Source: Theodoxus fluviatilis
Lineage: Eukaryota; Mollusca; Gastropoda; Cycloneritida; Neritidae
Assembly (NCBI GenBank): GCA_034096865.1
Contig: JAWQFJ010020057.1
Span: 25,001 to 40,910 of the forward strand
DNA length: 15,910 bases
Direction of reading: 5' to 3'
The position numbers and the translations under genes were made by a program. Below, one piece after another: positions 8,395 to 15,910 of the stretch; the stretch's first letter is position 1; each line of letters begins with the position of its first letter. Under the pieces are notes generated by a model that saw nothing but the letters and a program-made list of their open reading frames with translations, was not told where the DNA came from and ran no database searches.

Positions 8395-8600
8395 TGCGTG
8401 TGTTCGCGCGCGCCAGTGCGCGTGTTTGCGCGTGCGTGCGTGCATGTGTGTGCATGCATATGTGTGTGTGCATGCGTATGTATATGTGTGCGCGCGAGCG
8501 AGTGTGTGCATATGTGTGTATGTGTGTTTATGTGTATGTGTGTTTGTGTGTATTTGTGTTTGTGTGTATGTGCGCGCGCGTGTGTGCATGCAATTGTGTC
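8395..8600. repeat. TG/GCGT-rich block
   Basis: TG dinucleotides with GCGC, GCATG and TATG interruptions. It is the reverse-complement composition of 8170-8345. Many purine-pyrimidine alternating stretches are present. Confidence 0.9.
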
Positions 8601-8675
8601 CTTACGTGTCTTCTTAAAGTGCAAGACACACCAAGCAATTGCACAGAAAATGGAAGAGCCAGGCGTCCTTTCGAT

Positions 8676-8719
8676 GTGACGAGGTAATGACGAGGCAATG
8701 ACGAATCACTGACGAGGCA
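8676..8719 (+). repeat. Four tandem 11-bp units with phased TGACG words
   Basis: Units GTGACGAGGTA, ATGACGAGGCA, ATGACGAATCA and CTGACGAGGCA follow one another without gaps. Each contains TGACG, the CREB/ATF half-site, at an 11-bp period, close to one helical turn. Reverse-oriented words ACGTCA and GTCACG follow within 40 bp. Confidence 0.7.
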
Positions 8720-9600
8720 TTGAGTGTGTTGAACACGTCAAGCTGTCACGTTGGCATCACACAGCGGCTGTCCTGCATTGTCCCTCATGGACAGCCATGG
8801 CGTGGCCGTCAACCTCGTTTGAAATGCTCGCGTGACACTGAAGCCTGGCAAAAGAGCGTGTGAGAAAGCGCGGCCACAGCTGGTTCTCCGTCAACACAGG
8901 ATCTCAGCGGTACACTGGCACAGATGGTGGTCACGAAAATTTGAAACTTGCACTCGACTGGCAAATTTATAAAATAATGTCAGAAGGAACATTTATGACT
9001 AAGGGTTCCGATGCGATCGAATATGTAAACGATGTGGCTTGGATTTCATCCTCGGGCGTATGTTTCGAATTTCCCCCAGTGATTCGGTAGTAAAGTACAA
9101 TTGACGTATTACTAATTGCGGAGAAGGGTTGCGAATAGTGCTCAGAATACAACTGGTCAATTGCAGAGTACTTAGTTCGTGGAAACGGTCCATGACACTG
9201 ACAACACACGCGGCCGCTTATATGCACACAGATACAAAGCGATTTGTGTAAAGACCCTTTTCCTATGAAGATCTGGGAATTATATTATAATTCGTGTTAT
9301 AGGTACGTATATGGAACAATGAACGTGTTCAAAATGTATTTGATATTGTAGGTAAACCAGTAATGTTCGGGTATACGACTTAATGATGTTTAATGAGTAT
9401 GTGAGCAAGTCACTCCTCTTCAGATTATTGACTGTTCAACACGGTGAGGTTTTGATTTAGAGCAGAATAATAAAAAAATGTTAGTTTCAGAATGGTGACA
9501 GATATTTATCATCTGCCTTTCTGGAGGAAATTTTATTTTTTCCTGTATTTAGTCCAAATAAAAGCGACGCATACTACTTCTCAACTATACATTTCACTGA
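8720..9600. other. Unique DNA, no supported gene
   Basis: A hairpin pairs GGCTGTCC (8766-8773) with GGACAGCC (8789-8796). A 76-codon open frame at 8860-9090 is not repeat-derived, but I recognise nothing in it and see no donor at its end. From about 9230 the DNA is AT-rich with stops in all frames. Confidence 0.45.
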
Positions 9601-9736
9601 TTTGCTTTACTTCGGCCCCCTTTACCGTTTTTAATCAACTGTTTTGCTTTACTTCGGCCCCCTTTACCGTTTTTAATCAACTGTTTTGCTTTACTTCGGC
9701 CCCCTTTACCGTTTTTAATCAAATGTTTTGCATTGA
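9601..9736 (+). repeat. 42-bp minisatellite, about 3.2 copies
   Basis: Units start at 9601, 9643 and 9685, with a partial fourth at 9727. The unit runs TTTGCTTTACTTCGGCCCCC then TTTACCGTTTTTAATCAACTG, and the copies are virtually identical. Its length of 42 keeps reading frames open, and an 89-codon plus-strand frame (9492-9761) carries the 14-residue repeat CFTSAPFTVFNQLF. I consider the frame incidental because its flanks show no protein-like conservation. Confidence 0.95.
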
Positions 9737-9761
9737 AATTTATGTAAGTTTATGTAAATGA

Positions 9762-10529
9762 CCTTTCACAAGACCGTACAACTCCTGTAAACGCATTGTG
9801 TTTCGGATTCTGGTGGGTGACACTAACCAAAAACATTTTGGAGACACGTTGCTTCTGCGTAAAAGCCATATAGAACCTACAACGTACAAGGATGAATTGG
9901 TTTTCTTCCCGAGCATACTGACCCACGCTGCTCCAGTATCTGCGTTTATTACCGTGGAAGCTCTACTGAGGATTCCTCTTCATACGGTATCGACATATAA
10001 CAGACTTGGTACATAATCTTCCCGGTGTCTTCGCTAATAACTTAACATTTGTTGGTTTTGAAGGAAAACTGAGACAATAATTTCTCCGCAAGATAAAACA
10101 AAACCGGTGTAAGTAACACATATTTAGGTATATACCCCTCTGCACGAGATCAACGAACGCACAAGAACTATCTATATGAAGAATGGTCCTTCCTTCCTCA
10201 GTTCATCTCTGACATCAAGGAAACATTTTGGTGTTCTAGGAGCATTAAAACAAGACAAAACGCCTCCACAGCGATTATCGACTTGGAAAAAAAAATGTCT
10301 CTTGCACGCGTTCCATCTTGTTTGCCATCGATCCGGCATCTGAGGAAGCTCTTTCCGCGGAGCTTGAATTAATTTTCGCCCGCTGTCGATTGGGTGTTTT
10401 TGAGAAACACCCCTCCAAAACATTGATCACGAAACAAGCGGAAAAAGAAGGGGGCACGTCAAAAAAAGTGGAGCCACATCAAATTTCATTAGCAAGAGAA
10501 GCGCAGTCGCCCTTTTTTAAATTGAGTCG
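9762..10529. other. Unique DNA, no supported gene
   Basis: Two short plus-strand open frames (9798-10016 and 10318-10551) are not repeat-derived but are unrecognised. A compact perfect hairpin pairs GGGTGTTT (10392-10399) with AAACACCC (10405-10412). It does not match the histone mRNA 3' stem-loop consensus. Confidence 0.45.
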
Positions 10530-11110
10530 GATGGCGACGCGGAGGAGCTAGCTTCCTGCAAACTGCGGGGAATTTCAAGCAGCTCTTTAAATCCTCCAAG
10601 GGCACGGAGTTTGCCGTGCCGGGCGCCGTGAGTGCTGGGACCGGGCGGAAGAATTACCATTGATGAAGACAAATTACTGTTGACAATGACCGCGGTCGGA
10701 GGAAACCGTAGATCGCCGGAAATGAACGAGGAGACAACGGAGCGTGCTCAACGTGCCGACCGCGGGGGACGAGACTTCACGAGATCTGACGCGGTTACGT
10801 GCGCGTGCGTGACATCTCCAGGCAACCAATCAAAGGCCCCCGCCCCGTCTTCCCGAGTTACTCCCCTTGGACGACCAGGGGGCGCTCTGATGGCGGGGCT
10901 AATTGTCCCCCTTGGTCACGGGCGAGAGGATGTCGGGATAGCGGCGCGGGTAATGGCCGATGTACGTGGCTTCTTGGCCTTTCGCCAATCTTCGCCTGCT
11001 TCCAACCTTCTCGCGGCCCGTAACCGCCTTAAAACGCCATCTGTATTGTCGTGCCACCGTCGATAGCGACCGAGTGGGAACATCTTCATCGGAAGCCCCG
11101 GATTGGAAGA
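10530..11110. promoter_or_regulatory. GC/CpG-rich segment with CCAAT, GC-box and CTCF-type motifs
   Basis: CpG density is visibly higher than in the flanks. The segment contains CCAAT at 10826-10830, CCCCCGCCCC at 10837-10846 (inverse GC box), GGCGGGGCT at 10892-10900, and a hairpin GGCACGG/CCGTGCC at 10601-10620. A 144-codon plus frame (10632-11066) crosses it but looks like an artefact of high GC. It may be a promoter or insulator; no TATA box or initiator can be fixed. Confidence 0.3.
10872..10885 (+). promoter_or_regulatory. Near-perfect CTCF core motif
   Basis: CGACCAGGGGGCGC matches the bilaterian CTCF core CCASYAGRKGGCRS at 13 of 14 positions; only the second base differs. CTCF is conserved across bilaterians with a similar zinc-finger specificity, so the match is meaningful if this is a bilaterian genome. 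Occupancy cannot be inferred from sequence. Confidence 0.4.
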
Positions 11111-11734
11111 GGCTGGATTCAATCAACCTTGGAAAACTCTGTCTTTCTTCGTTGACTGCTAGGCATCTCCTGGTAATGAAGATGTATACAACGCCACGGA
11201 CGTGAGGATTACCGACGGCACAGAAAGGAGACTTCCTCATCATGCGTTTAGTCTCTGATGATGGACGGCGCTTTGGTGGTTTACGTTAGGACAGAACGCG
11301 TCGCTGCGAAAACAGATCGGTTTAGACTGGAGCAGACGCAATCATTGACTGTTTCAAGGAGAGGCATAGACAGTCAGAAGACGACAATTTGTTGAAAGAA
11401 TCTGCAGGCACAGACCTTCCTCTATTCCACGCTAACGAGAAAGTTTGTCAGAATTGTGCACGTTGTAACTGCGTTAGATCTCTCCATTGCATTTATCATT
11501 GAAACGATGTTGAAATACGGTTGGTGTTCATTACTAGATCGCACATTTGTTTTCTCATTACTTGAACCAGAATGGACGCCCATCTCCAGTTTACCATAGA
11601 CATTTCACTTGCTACGGCGCCTTGTCACTGCTCATCCTACAGTTGATCAAAGGCAACCTTTTATTCGCTGGCCTCTTTCTCTCGTCGTGCAGCCGGGAGG
11701 GCCGACTGTGTGACTGGAAATCTCTCCCAGCGCA
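11111..11734. other. Unique DNA, no supported gene
   Basis: Only short open frames with no recognisable domains, and no clear repeats. The DNA is of mixed composition with frequent stops. Confidence 0.45.
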
Positions 11735-12060
11735 CTAATGAGGGAGATTAATCAGTCGGCAATCTAATTAATTTCCGTCGGTCGCGGTCGGCTGGCTGCG
11801 AGACAATGGCGCTGTAAGCCGATACACTCGAATGGTGCACGTGATGTCGCCGACTTCCCGCGTCCCAGCCAACAGTACGCATGCGCTCAGAGCAGTTCCG
11901 GTTGTTCTTGAATGACATCTACCGGCAGGCTTTTCTCTCCCTCTCTCTCCCGGCTGCCACGTCTTTCTTCCCCCCCCTCTGTCTCTCTACGTCTGCCTTC
12001 TCCACTGAGTTCAAAGCCACTTCGACCGTAGCTCAATGAGGAGCTGAACTGGAGTTCCGC
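11735..12060 (+). promoter_or_regulatory. Possible promoter or enhancer: homeodomain, NRF-1-like and E-box words
   Basis: GATTAATC (11746-11753, a palindromic K50-type homeodomain word) and TAATTA (11765-11770) are followed by CACGTG near 11839 and ACGCATGCGC (11877-11886, 9/10 to the NRF-1 palindrome). A pyrimidine-rich stretch at 11935-12002 comes next. The first good-length plus frame after it (12061-12249, 62 codons) is unrecognised. The order is plausible for a TATA-less promoter, but every element is short. Confidence 0.2.
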
Positions 12061-12249
12061 ATGGCCTGGGAAAGTACCGCCCTGTTTGCCAAGTCAGCGT
12101 TCACACGGCTAGCCCTGAAAGGCACCGCGATCTCAACGTCAGCGGACACAGTGATCTCCCCTTTCGTATCGAGTTACCAATGCAGAAAACGGTGGGAGGA
12201 GAGTGTCAACATTTTGAGGCTGGGACCTCACCTCCGACCCTTCAAATGA

Positions 12250-12640
12250 AGTCTGAATGCTGAGCCACCACGTTTCTTGTCAGCGGTAAGACTACCAGTG
12301 TTCCAATGCAAAGCTAGCTTGAAACAGTTACTACTCAGAGGGGTTTTTAATTGATTCGAATAAATGTGGAGTACGTCGGGCAGACAGCTTATAAACGTTG
12401 CCATGGCAAGCGTGCCTGCTCATGTAGTGAGAAGTGAGAAGAAGGAAAGTGGCTGCATGGTTTGGACGCATTAAATGTCTAGAAGGAAGTAGACCGTCTG
12501 GGCAGTTGATCAGCGAACAGCTTCTCGTGTGTTTAGTCTTTATAGTCTAGGGTAGCCTCACATAATTTCTTTGTATATCATAATTGCTTTTCTATTCAAT
12601 GTACCCGGAGAACAACAAAGGAAAAATATTCGTCGTAACT
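12250..12640. other. Unique DNA, no supported gene
   Basis: Mixed composition turning AT-rich after about 12530. A donor-like GCGGTAAGA lies near 12284. No repeats or long frames were noticed. Confidence 0.4.
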
Positions 12641-12654
12641 GTTTATTGATAGTC

Positions 12655-13023
12655 TTAGCTGCCCGGTAAAAATCGACGCGCAAGGGTGAAATTCAGCCCC
12701 TGCGTGCCTTTCAGCACCCTCAGTCGATGAATATACAACTCGCACTTGTGCTGTGTGCACGGCGCGTAAGTATGCGACGCTGCAACCGTGCTGGGAAAGT
12801 GGAAGCAGAACAGAGACGCGCAGCCTCTGTCACACACAACACTCGGTTGTTCCCCCTTTCTGTCAGGGTAATCAGGCTGAGAATATTGCGGTTGTTCATT
12901 GTACAGGTCCTCAATTGCATCGACATGGACCCGTGTTCCCACAGTCTCCCACGATGCTCTGCCGTGGTGCAGAATGCGAAAAAAGAGCGTCGTTTTCATC
13001 TCTGTAGTATTACTCAGCTCCAT
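12655..13023 (-). CDS. Unrecognised 122-codon open frame followed by a poly(A) signal (hypothetical)
   Basis: This minus-strand frame is not built from simple sequence. It starts MELSNTTEMKTTLFFRILHH and ends FTLARRFLPGS, with a Cys-containing middle part. Its TAA stop is followed within about 10 nt by AATAAA (plus-strand TTTATT near 12642-12647), a stop-to-signal distance that is unusually short. I recognise no domain. An overlapping 109-codon plus frame of similar length exists, which argues that both may be chance. The 5' end lies at the edge of the 28-bp minisatellite. Confidence 0.15.
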   Translation of the reverse strand: MELSNTTEMKTTLFFRILHHGRASWETVGTRVHVDAIEDLYNEQPQYSQPDYPDRKGEQPSVVCDRGCASLFCFHFPSTVAASHTYAPCTQHKCELYIHRLRVLKGTQGLNFTLARRFLPGS

Positions 13024-13024
13024 T

Positions 13025-13244
13025 CTAGTTCACTAGAGACTTCGCCTCCATTTTAGTTCACTAGAGACTTTGCCTCCAATCTAGTTCACTAGAGACTTCG
13101 CCTGCATTCTAATTCACTAGAGACTTCGCCTCCATTCTAGTTCACTAGAGACTTCGCCTGCATTCTAGTTCACTAGAGACTTCGCCTCCATTCTAGTTCA
13201 CTAGAGACTTCGCCTCCATTTTAGTTCACTAGAGACTTCGCCTG
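13025..13244 (+). repeat. 28-bp minisatellite, about 7.9 copies
   Basis: Units start at 13025, 13053, 13081, 13109, 13137, 13165, 13193 and 13221 and read (C/T)TAGTTCACTAGAGACTT then (C/T)GCCT(C/G)CATT. Variants are few: C/G in the CCTCC/CCTGC word, C/T at the first base, and one A in copy 4. The right edge folds back: AGAGACTTCGCC (13231-13242) pairs with GGCGAAAGTGTCTCT (13247-13261) with a 3-nt bulge and 4-nt loop. Confidence 0.97.
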
Positions 13245-13261
13245 CCGGCGAAAGTGTCTCT

Positions 13262-13696
13262 ATCCCAGTTGACATCACGTGATGGAAGGTTTTCGTCCAA
13301 AATATGCATGAGGAGGTCACACGAGAGGCTTGTGGGATAGCCGATCTGCTCCCTGACATGCGCCGTTAAAGTAGTTCTAAGACTATTTCGCACAAAACTC
13401 ATAACTTAATTTTGTTGAGGCAATAAACAAGCGTTTATTCGATAAAATAAAATGTTTGTGTTGATATGGAAACCAGTTTTGACTTCTGAATGATTTCTGT
13501 AAAAAGTGGAAAAAATAGTATCAGAACGAACTATTTTTATCACAATGCTGTAATACGAAGGGTCAAGTCAATTACGCATTCATTGCGAACTGTACCAGAG
13601 TCAATATTGACTTGGGTTCACAGAATGACTCAGCCCTATACCAATCAGTGATTAACTCCCCTGGTCTGGGGCGCGCTGCTTGCGCTAGGAGGGTAG
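13262..13696. other. Unique AT-rich DNA, no supported gene
   Basis: Includes a perfect palindrome CATCACGTGATG at 13273-13284 (E-box at its centre), and TATCCCA/TGGGATA words about 70 bp apart around it. An AATAAA word is near 13421. Stops occur in all frames from about 13380 to 13600. Confidence 0.45.
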
Positions 13697-13708
13697 CAAG
13701 ATCTTGCG
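13697..13708. repeat. 12-bp palindrome next to the stem-loop
   Basis: GCAAGATCTTGC is exactly self-complementary and ends 4 bp before the large hairpin at 13712. Confidence 0.6.
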
Positions 13709-13711
13709 AGG

Positions 13712-13795
13712 AATAGGCCGGTGTCAACGTGTGTCAAATGATGAAAGCAAATGTAAAGGCAGTCAAATGTTTGACACATGTGACACCGGCCTATT
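13712..13795. repeat. Strong 84-nt stem-loop (27/26-nt arms, about 31-nt loop)
   Basis: The left arm 13712-13738 (AATAGGCCGGTGTCA, then ACGTGTGTCAAA) pairs with the right arm 13770-13795 (TTTGACACATG, then TGACACCGGCCTATT). The outer 15 bp and inner 8-9 bp are perfect, with one small mismatch/bulge between them. The size is compatible with either a tiny foldback/MITE remnant or a pre-microRNA-like hairpin. No known microRNA seed is recognised and strand cannot be assigned. Confidence 0.85.
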
Positions 13796-13799
13796 ATTT

Positions 13800-14225
13800 G
13801 CCAACTAGGTAGGCTGAGCAACTCGCCCCAGCTCTTCCTATCACAGGACAGGCCGGCCACAGACGCATGGAGATGTTATTGTGCTTGATGCCAAAAGCTG
13901 TGTAGCAAATACGCGATTCTGGCAAGGGTATCAACGACGACACATACCTGCATGACACAAAAAGGATGATCTGAGTCACACAGAAGACGCCATCATGGCG
14001 GGCATTGCAACAGCGGTCGGAAAGTTTGGGATCTTCGGACACATTCTGGTATGAAAATATTTACGCCAGGTGCACCTCAATATTTAGGACAATTGAGAAT
14101 GAATCCAGAGTATTTTTTGTAAAAATGGATGAATAAGGAAGAAGAAATAAATGGATTAATAAGGAAGAAAGGTTTACGTTTATTTTTCCGAAAAGAAGCA
14201 CCGCGAAGTTGGAAGTAACTTCGAT
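13800..14225. other. Unique DNA, no supported gene
   Basis: No recognisable frame. A short local duplication of an AATAAATGGAT/GAATAAGGAAGAA theme lies near 14127-14170. Confidence 0.4.
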
Positions 14226-14232
14226 GTTTCAT

Positions 14233-14281
14233 CCCTCCCCCCCCCCCCTCCACCCCCCCCCCCCCCCCCCCCCCAACCCCC
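14233..14281. repeat. Long poly-C tract (C12, C22 and C5 runs)
   Basis: Cytosine runs of 12 (14237-14248), 22 (14253-14274) and 5, split by T, TCCA and AA. The G-rich complement would form quadruplexes readily. Length here is likely unreliable in assemblies. Confidence 0.95.
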
Positions 14282-14310
14282 TTTCTGTGTTTTGTAAAAA
14301 CGCTCGTAAT

Positions 14311-14318
14311 CACACACA

Positions 14319-14396
<78 letters not shown>

Positions 14397-14661
14397 CACA
14401 TACACAAACACACACACACACACAGACACACACACATATAATACACACACATGCACACACACACACACAGAGAAACATACACACACATACACACATATAC
14501 ACACATAAACACACACACACACATACCCACATAAACGCACACACATACACGCACACAAACACACACATACACACACACACAAACACAAGCACACAAACAA
14601 ACACACATACATACAGATACACACACACACACACACTCAAAAGCACACGTACACACACACG

Positions 14662-14711
<50 letters not shown>

Positions 14712-14763
14712 TTCACTCACTCATATCCATGCACACGTACACACGCACACACACAGACACACA
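14311..14763. repeat. (CA)n microsatellite block, about 450 bp
   Basis: CA repeats with AAACA, CATACA, CATAAA and CGCGCG (14666-14671) interruptions. Translations give Thr/His or Cys/Val runs and are artefacts. Confidence 0.97.
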
Positions 14764-14817
14764 CATATTAGCTTTGGCGAGAATCACGGGGATCACGCAA
14801 AAGTTTCGTGTCCTATC

Positions 14818-14818
<1 letters not shown>

Positions 14819-14881
<63 letters not shown>

Positions 14882-14960
14882 TGTGTGTGTGTGTATACCC
14901 GTGTGTGTGTTCGTGTGTGCATGTGAGTGTATGTGTGTGTGCGTGTGTATGTGGAGGGTG
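14819..14960. repeat. (GT)n-(GA)n-(GT)n microsatellite
   Basis: About 25 pure GT units (14819-14868), a GA run (14869-14880), then interrupted GT sequence to about 14960. It lies about 55 bp after the end of the CA block and is its reverse complement in composition, so the pair forms a potential long hairpin with the unique segment 14768-14818 as its loop. Confidence 0.95.
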
Positions 14961-14964
14961 TGTG

Positions 14965-15469
14965 CGAGCGCGAGTATGTGGATGTGCAAAATTATTTACA
15001 TATTGACAGGAAACTGATTGAATTATTAAAAAAAGAAATTCACTAATGTGACATGAGGTTTCTTACTTTTATTTGTGAAGGCATAAGGACTCAGGTGGAG
15101 AATCGCAGATGAGGAACTAACACAGAAATAACAAACTTCAATACAGCTGCTGCAGGAAACTTTCTGCCAATGCATTAACAAGCATGCGATGATTTGATCC
15201 ATGGGCTGATGAACAGAGGTTAACATGTATTATAACGGCATGAGCTCAGAAACAGGTAGACACTTGCTGTAGAAAGCCAATCCTTTCGCCTGCCCCTCTC
15301 CTTGCAATCATCGATGCACACTTCCGATAATTTTTCCGTTTCCATGACTATTGCTTCAGCACTCCCTAAAGCGTGGGAATCTGCGCGGTGAGTTTTTAGA
15401 ACTCTTTGTGGAATACCCCAAGGTTCTCACGCACTGTGCAGCATAGTTTCTAATCACGAAACATCTCCA
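14965..15469. other. Unique DNA, no supported gene
   Basis: AT-rich to about 15250, then mixed. A minus-strand AATAAA-type word is near 15068. No recognisable frame or repeat. Confidence 0.4.
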
Positions 15470-15720
15470 CCGCCATTTTCTATGAGACAAAAACCCGGCG
15501 CCATGTTTACCGGAAGCACCGTCTGGGGACGCAGTTTGGTCACGTGGCTGTGCTTGCAAACAAAGCGAGGCTACTCTGATCACATGACCTTCTTCGGTTA
15601 CCTCAAGGCTGCACGTGAGCGATCACAGCGCCTCTGCGGGCTTCCGGTTTTCCCAGGGAGATGCCGGAAGTTGTCGGTGAATATAAAACCTGCACCTGGG
15701 CGGTTGCGGCCGAACATTAC
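15470..15720 (+). promoter_or_regulatory. Promoter-like segment: YY1-like, ETS, E-box and TATA-like elements
   Basis: In order: GCCATTTT (15472-15479) and GCGCCATGTTT (from 15498), both YY1-like; CCGGAAG (15510-15516), CTTCCGGT (15641-15648) and GCCGGAAGT (15663-15671), all ETS-type; CACGTG at 15541-15546 and 15612-15617; TCACATGA (15580-15587, MITF/M-box type); and ATATAAAA (15681-15688), a TATA-like element. A TATA box there would place initiation near 15710-15715 on the plus strand. The density and grouping of these words exceeds anything else in the window. Each motif is short, so proof requires transcript ends. Confidence 0.4.
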
Positions 15721-15787
15721 TGGGTATTGCTTCCGATTAGGAGCGAAATTCACCGCGTTGTGCGTTACACTGGCAGGAAAACATCAG

Positions 15788-15904
15788 ATGGCGAGAGGGA
15801 TGAATCAGCATGGCGATGGAGAGACAGTGACGATATTGGAAGTTCCTCCGATAGAGAAACATGTATACGGCAGGCTCCCAAAGATGATGTTGAAAATAAA
15901 ATGA
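15788..15904 (+). CDS. Short open frame downstream of the promoter candidate (hypothetical)
   Basis: The first ATG after the predicted start site (about 15712) is at 15788, with G at +4 but C at -3. It encodes 38 residues, starting MARGMNQHGDGETVTILEVP and ending GRLPKMMLKIK, and stops at 15902-15904. The same frame is open upstream to 15482. It could be an upstream ORF, part of a first exon spliced before the stop, or noise. I recognise no domain. Confidence 0.15.
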   Translation: MARGMNQHGDGETVTILEVPPIEKHVYGRLPKMMLKIK

Positions 15905-15910
15905 TCGTGC

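Noticed and set aside
7847..8617. 256-codon plus-strand open frame
   Set aside because: It is made of Leu/Ser from (CT)n followed by Thr/His and Cys/Val from CA/TG repeats, with no protein-like segment.
10392..10412. Compact hairpin GGGTGTTT/AAACACCC as a histone 3' stem-loop
   Set aside because: The stem and loop sequence differ from the histone mRNA consensus, and no histone coding sequence is nearby.
10632..11066. 144-codon frame, the longest that is mostly non-repetitive
   Set aside because: It lies in GC-rich DNA where stop codons are rare, overlaps frames of similar length on the other strand, and shows no recognisable motif or splice context.
12020..12080. tRNA-like A box (GTAGCTCAATGAGGAGC)
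   Set aside because: No matching B box (GGTTCGANNCC) follows at the needed distance, and the acceptor and anticodon stems cannot be drawn.
13025..13244. CRISPR array with 28-bp repeats
   Set aside because: The units abut directly and there are no spacers.

Overview
The window looks like intergenic or intronic DNA from an animal nuclear genome. It is dominated by simple sequence: long (CA)n/(GT)n, (CT)n and NTG trinucleotide tracts, C homopolymer runs, several minisatellites, and short inverted-repeat structures. I see no bacterial-type operons, no CRISPR array, no credible rRNA or tRNA gene, and no transposase, reverse transcriptase or other recognisable protein domain in any frame. The style (huge CA tracts, poly-C runs, retained CpG, small foldback elements carrying minisatellites) fits a marine invertebrate, perhaps a mollusc, but this is a guess from texture and not a diagnosis.

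Layout. 21-338 is an in-phase NTG repeat block, followed to 720 by a CA/CG block. 776-849 is a short open frame with a good start context that ends at a textbook splice donor. 850-2180 is unique sequence with small palindromes and a perfect 50-bp duplication. 2184-2287 is a CG/CA tract. 3088-3311 is a diverged 150-bp-offset repeat. 4363-4761 is a foldback MITE-like element in which a 31-bp piece has expanded to nine copies. 5078-5118 resembles a plus-strand poly(A) site. 5280-5717 is a cluster of TTGGCAAA words. 6801-6839 is a C-rich tract. 7911-8600 is a compound CT, CA, then TG block with a central inverted repeat. 8676-8719 holds four TGACG words exactly 11 bp apart. 9601-9736 is a 42-bp minisatellite. 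10530-11110 is GC/CpG-rich with a near-perfect CTCF-type motif. 11740-12060 has promoter-like motifs. 13025-13244 is a 28-bp minisatellite. 13712-13795 is a strong stem-loop. 14228-14960 is poly-C, CA, then GT. 15470-15720 is the best promoter candidate (ETS, YY1-like and E-box words and a TATA-like element), facing right out of the window.

No set of genes working together can be demonstrated. If genes are present, the likeliest reading is single exons or gene edges: a possible 5' exon near 776-849, a possible 3' end near 5080-5120, and a possible promoter near 15470-15720. All three need transcript data. Most long open frames here are translations of repeats (His/Gln, Cys/Val, Thr/His or Leu/Ser runs) and are not annotated as genes.
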